DNA from: a bacterium
GTDB taxonomy: Bacteria > Actinomycetota > Acidimicrobiia > Spongiisociales > UBA5794
Length of the DNA: 32,741 nucleotides
Assembly: GCA_024226255.1 (NCBI GenBank)
Contig: JAAELU010000592.1
Span: forward strand, 1 to 32,741
Direction of reading: 5' to 3'
This document shows positions 30,985 through 32,741 of the stretch, in pieces (the first letter of the stretch is position 1; each line of letters begins with the position of its first letter). Made by a program: the position numbers and the translations under genes. The notes beneath the pieces were generated by a model that ran no database searches, had not been told where the DNA came from, and was given only the letters and a program-made list of their open reading frames with translations.

Positions 30985-31118
30985 GTCAGAAGTCGGGAAC
31001 GGACCTGGCGGTCCGTTCCTTGGGAGCTGCTTCGCAGCTCCGGAGAAGTCAGATTTGCGATGGAGATTGGAAGTGAAGATCCGGTCTCCTTCTGATGTCT
31101 GACTTCTGATGTCTGACT
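30984..31118. repeat. Heptamer arrays flanking the double hairpin
   Basis: AGTCAGA at 30984-30990 and 31047-31053 faces TCTGATG, TCTGACT, TCTGATG, TCTGACT (31091-31118). Same heptamer family as 29567-29703, with the dpaL stop codon at the left edge. Confidence 0.8.
30996..31041 (+). repeat. 46-nt double-hairpin repeat, copy B
   Basis: First hairpin: GGAACGGACC (30996-31005), loop TGGC, GGTCCGTTCC (31010-31019). Second: GGAGCTGC (31023-31030), loop TTC, GCAGCTCC (31034-31041). Copy A lies at 15559-15604 on the other strand. It may also act as a terminator between convergent genes. Confidence 0.85.
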
Positions 31119-31154
31119 TCTAGGTCTCACCCATCACGTGTTCACCGTGCCCCG

Positions 31155-31805
31155 TCAATCGACCATGCAGAATGCGCGGACCGGGAACGAGCCCATGCCA
31201 CGCACCTTCGGGGGTACGGCAAACAGCGTCGCTCCCGTCGGAGGCAGCTGATCGAGGTTGGTGAGGTGTTCGAGAATCGGAATCCCTGCCATCAAGAGGC
31301 TCGAGTGGATCGGGCGTCTCCCGTCGGAGGTGCCATCGACGTTGAGCGAATCGATGCCGACGAGGGCGGCGCCTCGCTCCACGAGTCGGGCGGCGGTTGG
31401 CTCGGCAAGGTGGGGGTGGCCCTGTCCGTATGCCGGCGTGGCCCAATGGCGACTCCAGCCGGTGTGGAAAAGAACAGCTCGCCCGGCAATGTCCTTGTCT
31501 TCGAGAAGCCCGGGGTCGATCGTGATGTCCTGCGTTGAGACCACGACTACATCGAGGCCCGCCACCTGACTCAGGCCGAAATCGGCGAGATCAGCCCCAC
31601 CGCGTACCCGGTGCGCAGGGGAGTCGATATACGTGCCCGTGTTGGCCACCATATCGATGCGACTGATCTCGAACTCGTAGCCGTCTGCGTAGTGCGAGTG
31701 GCTGTCGTCAAAGGTCATGGCGGACAAAATCTGCGGCGCAGCCAGCCCCGGGTAGGTGGTCAGCCCGTCGGCGATCTCGTGGCTCAGGTCGATGAATCGA
31801 GACAC
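31155..31805 (-). CDS. Cyclase-family metal-dependent hydrolase
   Basis: This 216-residue protein belongs to the cyclase/kynurenine-formamidase family. It begins SRFIDLSHEIADGLTTYPG and has the family box NTGTYIDSPAHR (residues 55-66), where most members have His-x-Gly-Thr-His; the two histidines are Asn55 and Tyr59, while Asp61 and His65 remain. Further ligands may be in HSSLLMAGIPILEHL. Many cyclase-family proteins of unknown substrate share this variant box. GTG 31805 is chosen because GGGAG stands 8 nt upstream and homologues start at the IDLSH strand. TACGAT upstream would start the mRNA near 31833. Its substrate is unknown; kynurenine formamidase activity is unlikely without the histidines. 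Confidence 0.8.
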   Translation of the reverse strand: MSRFIDLSHEIADGLTTYPGLAAPQILSAMTFDDSHSHYADGYEFEISRIDMVANTGTYIDSPAHRVRGGADLADFGLSQVAGLDVVVVSTQDITIDPGLLEDKDIAGRAVLFHTGWSRHWATPAYGQGHPHLAEPTAARLVERGAALVGIDSLNVDGTSDGRRPIHSSLLMAGIPILEHLTNLDQLPPTGATLFAVPPKVRGMGSFPVRAFCMVD

Positions 31806-31880
31806 AGCATCTTCTCCCGTAGAGTCGCGGCATTGGTTCATCGTACGATGGTGGTCGAGCGTTATTGAGGAGAGTTGCAC

Positions 31881-32333
31881 GTGCAGAGTGACGCCAAGTC
31901 TGTGGAGGACTACCTCGCTGAATTGCCCACCGATCGATTCGAGGCGATCACCCAGCTGCGTGAGTTGATCCTCGAGCGTATTCCCGACGGCTACGAGGAA
32001 GCGATGAACTGGGGCATGATCACCTACCAGGTTCCGCTTTCCACGTATCCCGACACGTACAACGAGAAGCCATTGATGTACGCGGCGTTGGCCTCACAGA
32101 AGAACCACTTCGCTGTCTATCTCAGCGGCATTTACCAGGAGGACGGCAAGCGAGACAGCTTCCTCGAGGCCTACAAGGAGACCGGGAAGCGGCTCGACGT
32201 CGGCCAGTCCTGTGTCCGATTCCGCAAGATTGATGATGTGCCGTTCGAAGTCATCGGAGATGCGATTGCGGCCATCCCTGTAAGCGAGTTCGTCTCGGTG
32301 GCCAAGGCCGCCCGCACCTCCTCCAGGAAATGA
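31881..32333 (+). CDS. DUF1801 (YdhG-like) protein
   Basis: This 150-residue soluble protein matches DUF1801: SVEDYLAELPTDRFEAITQL, then RIPDGYEEAMNWGMITYQVP, MYAALASQKNHFAVYLSG and SCVRFRKIDDVPFEVIGDAI. Members resemble frataxin-like folds and some are annotated as iron chaperones; the role here is not known. GTG 31881 is 8 nt after GAGGAG; the TTG at 31875 is too close to it. The gene ends 3 nt before the acyl-CoA ligase start. Confidence 0.85.
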   Translation: MQSDAKSVEDYLAELPTDRFEAITQLRELILERIPDGYEEAMNWGMITYQVPLSTYPDTYNEKPLMYAALASQKNHFAVYLSGIYQEDGKRDSFLEAYKETGKRLDVGQSCVRFRKIDDVPFEVIGDAIAAIPVSEFVSVAKAARTSSRK

Positions 32334-32336
32334 TCG

Positions 32337-32741
32337 ATGAGTCAGGAGCAAGCCATAACTGAGCTCAGCCAGGCCGCCGGACCGACGTCCACCCCGCTTC
32401 TCGAAGAGACGTTGGGGGTCAATCTTGCGGCGACGGTGGGGGAGCATCCCGATCGGGACGCCCTCATCGTCCGCCATCAGGGAATCCGTTGGACGTATCG
32501 CCAGTTCGACGAGAAGGTCGAGGAGCTGGCCAGAGCACTCATCGCTCGCGGCTTTGCACCAGGTGACCGTGTCGGTATCTGGTCGCCGAATAACGCCGAG
32601 TGGGTGCTCACCCAATACGCCACTGCCCGGGCCGGCGTGATCATGGTCAACATCAACCCGGCATACCGGACCCATGAGGTGCAGTACGCGCTGGATCAAT
32701 CGGGCTGCAAAGGACTCATTGCTGCGCCTTCGTTCAAGACG
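32337..32741 (+). CDS. Acyl-CoA ligase (AMP-binding), 3' end outside window
   Basis: Only the first 135 residues are present. They match the N-terminus of FadD-like AMP-forming ligases: TPLLEETLGVNLAATVGEHP, then IRWTYRQFDEKVEELARALI, GDRVGIWSPNNAEWVLTQYA and MVNINPAYRTHEVQYAL. The AMP-binding P-loop lies further downstream and is not in view. ATG 32337 follows the DUF1801 stop by 3 nt, so the two are probably co-transcribed. It would activate a fatty or related acid with ATP and CoA. Confidence 0.88.
   Translation, partial: MSQEQAITELSQAAGPTSTPLLEETLGVNLAATVGEHPDRDALIVRHQGIRWTYRQFDEKVEELARALIARGFAPGDRVGIWSPNNAEWVLTQYATARAGVIMVNINPAYRTHEVQYALDQSGCKGLIAAPSFKT

Overview
The window is high-GC DNA from a bacterium that looks like an actinobacterium (Actinomycetota), possibly Acidimicrobiia. 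This is judged from a DUF222/HNH gene, frequent GTG starts, a MacB-like ABC transporter run with a LuxR-type two-component pair, and a recurring -10 box (TANNNT) placed 6-7 nt upstream of the start codon, which is typical of leaderless actinobacterial mRNAs. No rRNA, canonical tRNA, CRISPR array, prophage or complete transposon was seen. The species was not identified.

Layout. 1-885 is the 3' part of an HNH endonuclease-like gene. 1051-3863 (+) holds an adenine/adenosine deaminase-family gene, a HAD hydrolase and a lipoprotein with a formylglycine-generating-enzyme fold that lacks the catalytic cysteines. 3864-4856 has no ordinary gene. It carries two very small ORFs with near-perfect Shine-Dalgarno sequences (4250-4357 and 4671-4817) whose C-termini share a 17-residue pattern, an intrinsic terminator, and a run of strong hairpins that includes a tRNA-like cloverleaf. 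4857-6526 (-) is a coupled methyltransferase/acyltransferase pair. 6582-7307 (-) is a zinc-ribbon protein with an Mrr-like N-terminus. 7385-7502 is a 48-bp exact direct repeat. 7513-8828 (-) is an ECF sigma factor translationally coupled to an MGMT protein that ends in an Ada-type zinc domain. 8890-11458 (-) is a DUF885 protein and a DUF427 protein.

11632-13829 (+) is a coupled SerA-like dehydrogenase and DUF1015 pair. 13956-15350 is a PLP aromatic-amino-acid-decarboxylase-like enzyme, 15651-16454 is FdhD, and 16614-17647 is an unknown protein coupled to a GNAT acetyltransferase. 17652-20053 (-) is an acyl-CoA dehydrogenase and another GNAT. 20109-21619 (+) is a tandem pair of SDR oxidoreductases, followed by a small cysteine-rich exported protein. 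21956-24035 (-) is an alpha/beta hydrolase and MetY.

24166-29446 (+) is a sensor kinase, a response regulator, an ABC ATPase and a large FtsX permease, most likely one regulatory and transport module for envelope stress or export. 29728-30984 is diaminopropionate ammonia-lyase. 31155-31805 (-) is a cyclase-family hydrolase, 31881-32333 a DUF1801 protein, and the window ends inside an acyl-CoA ligase.

Intergenic DNA holds a related set of repeats: heptamer arrays in inverted pairs (16444-16556, 29567-29703, 30984-31118) and a 46-nt double hairpin present twice in opposite orientation (15559-15604, 30996-31041), with a compensatory base-pair change. The strongest candidates for something undescribed are the small-peptide/structured-RNA locus at about 4145-4895 and the sigma/MGMT-Ada pair.
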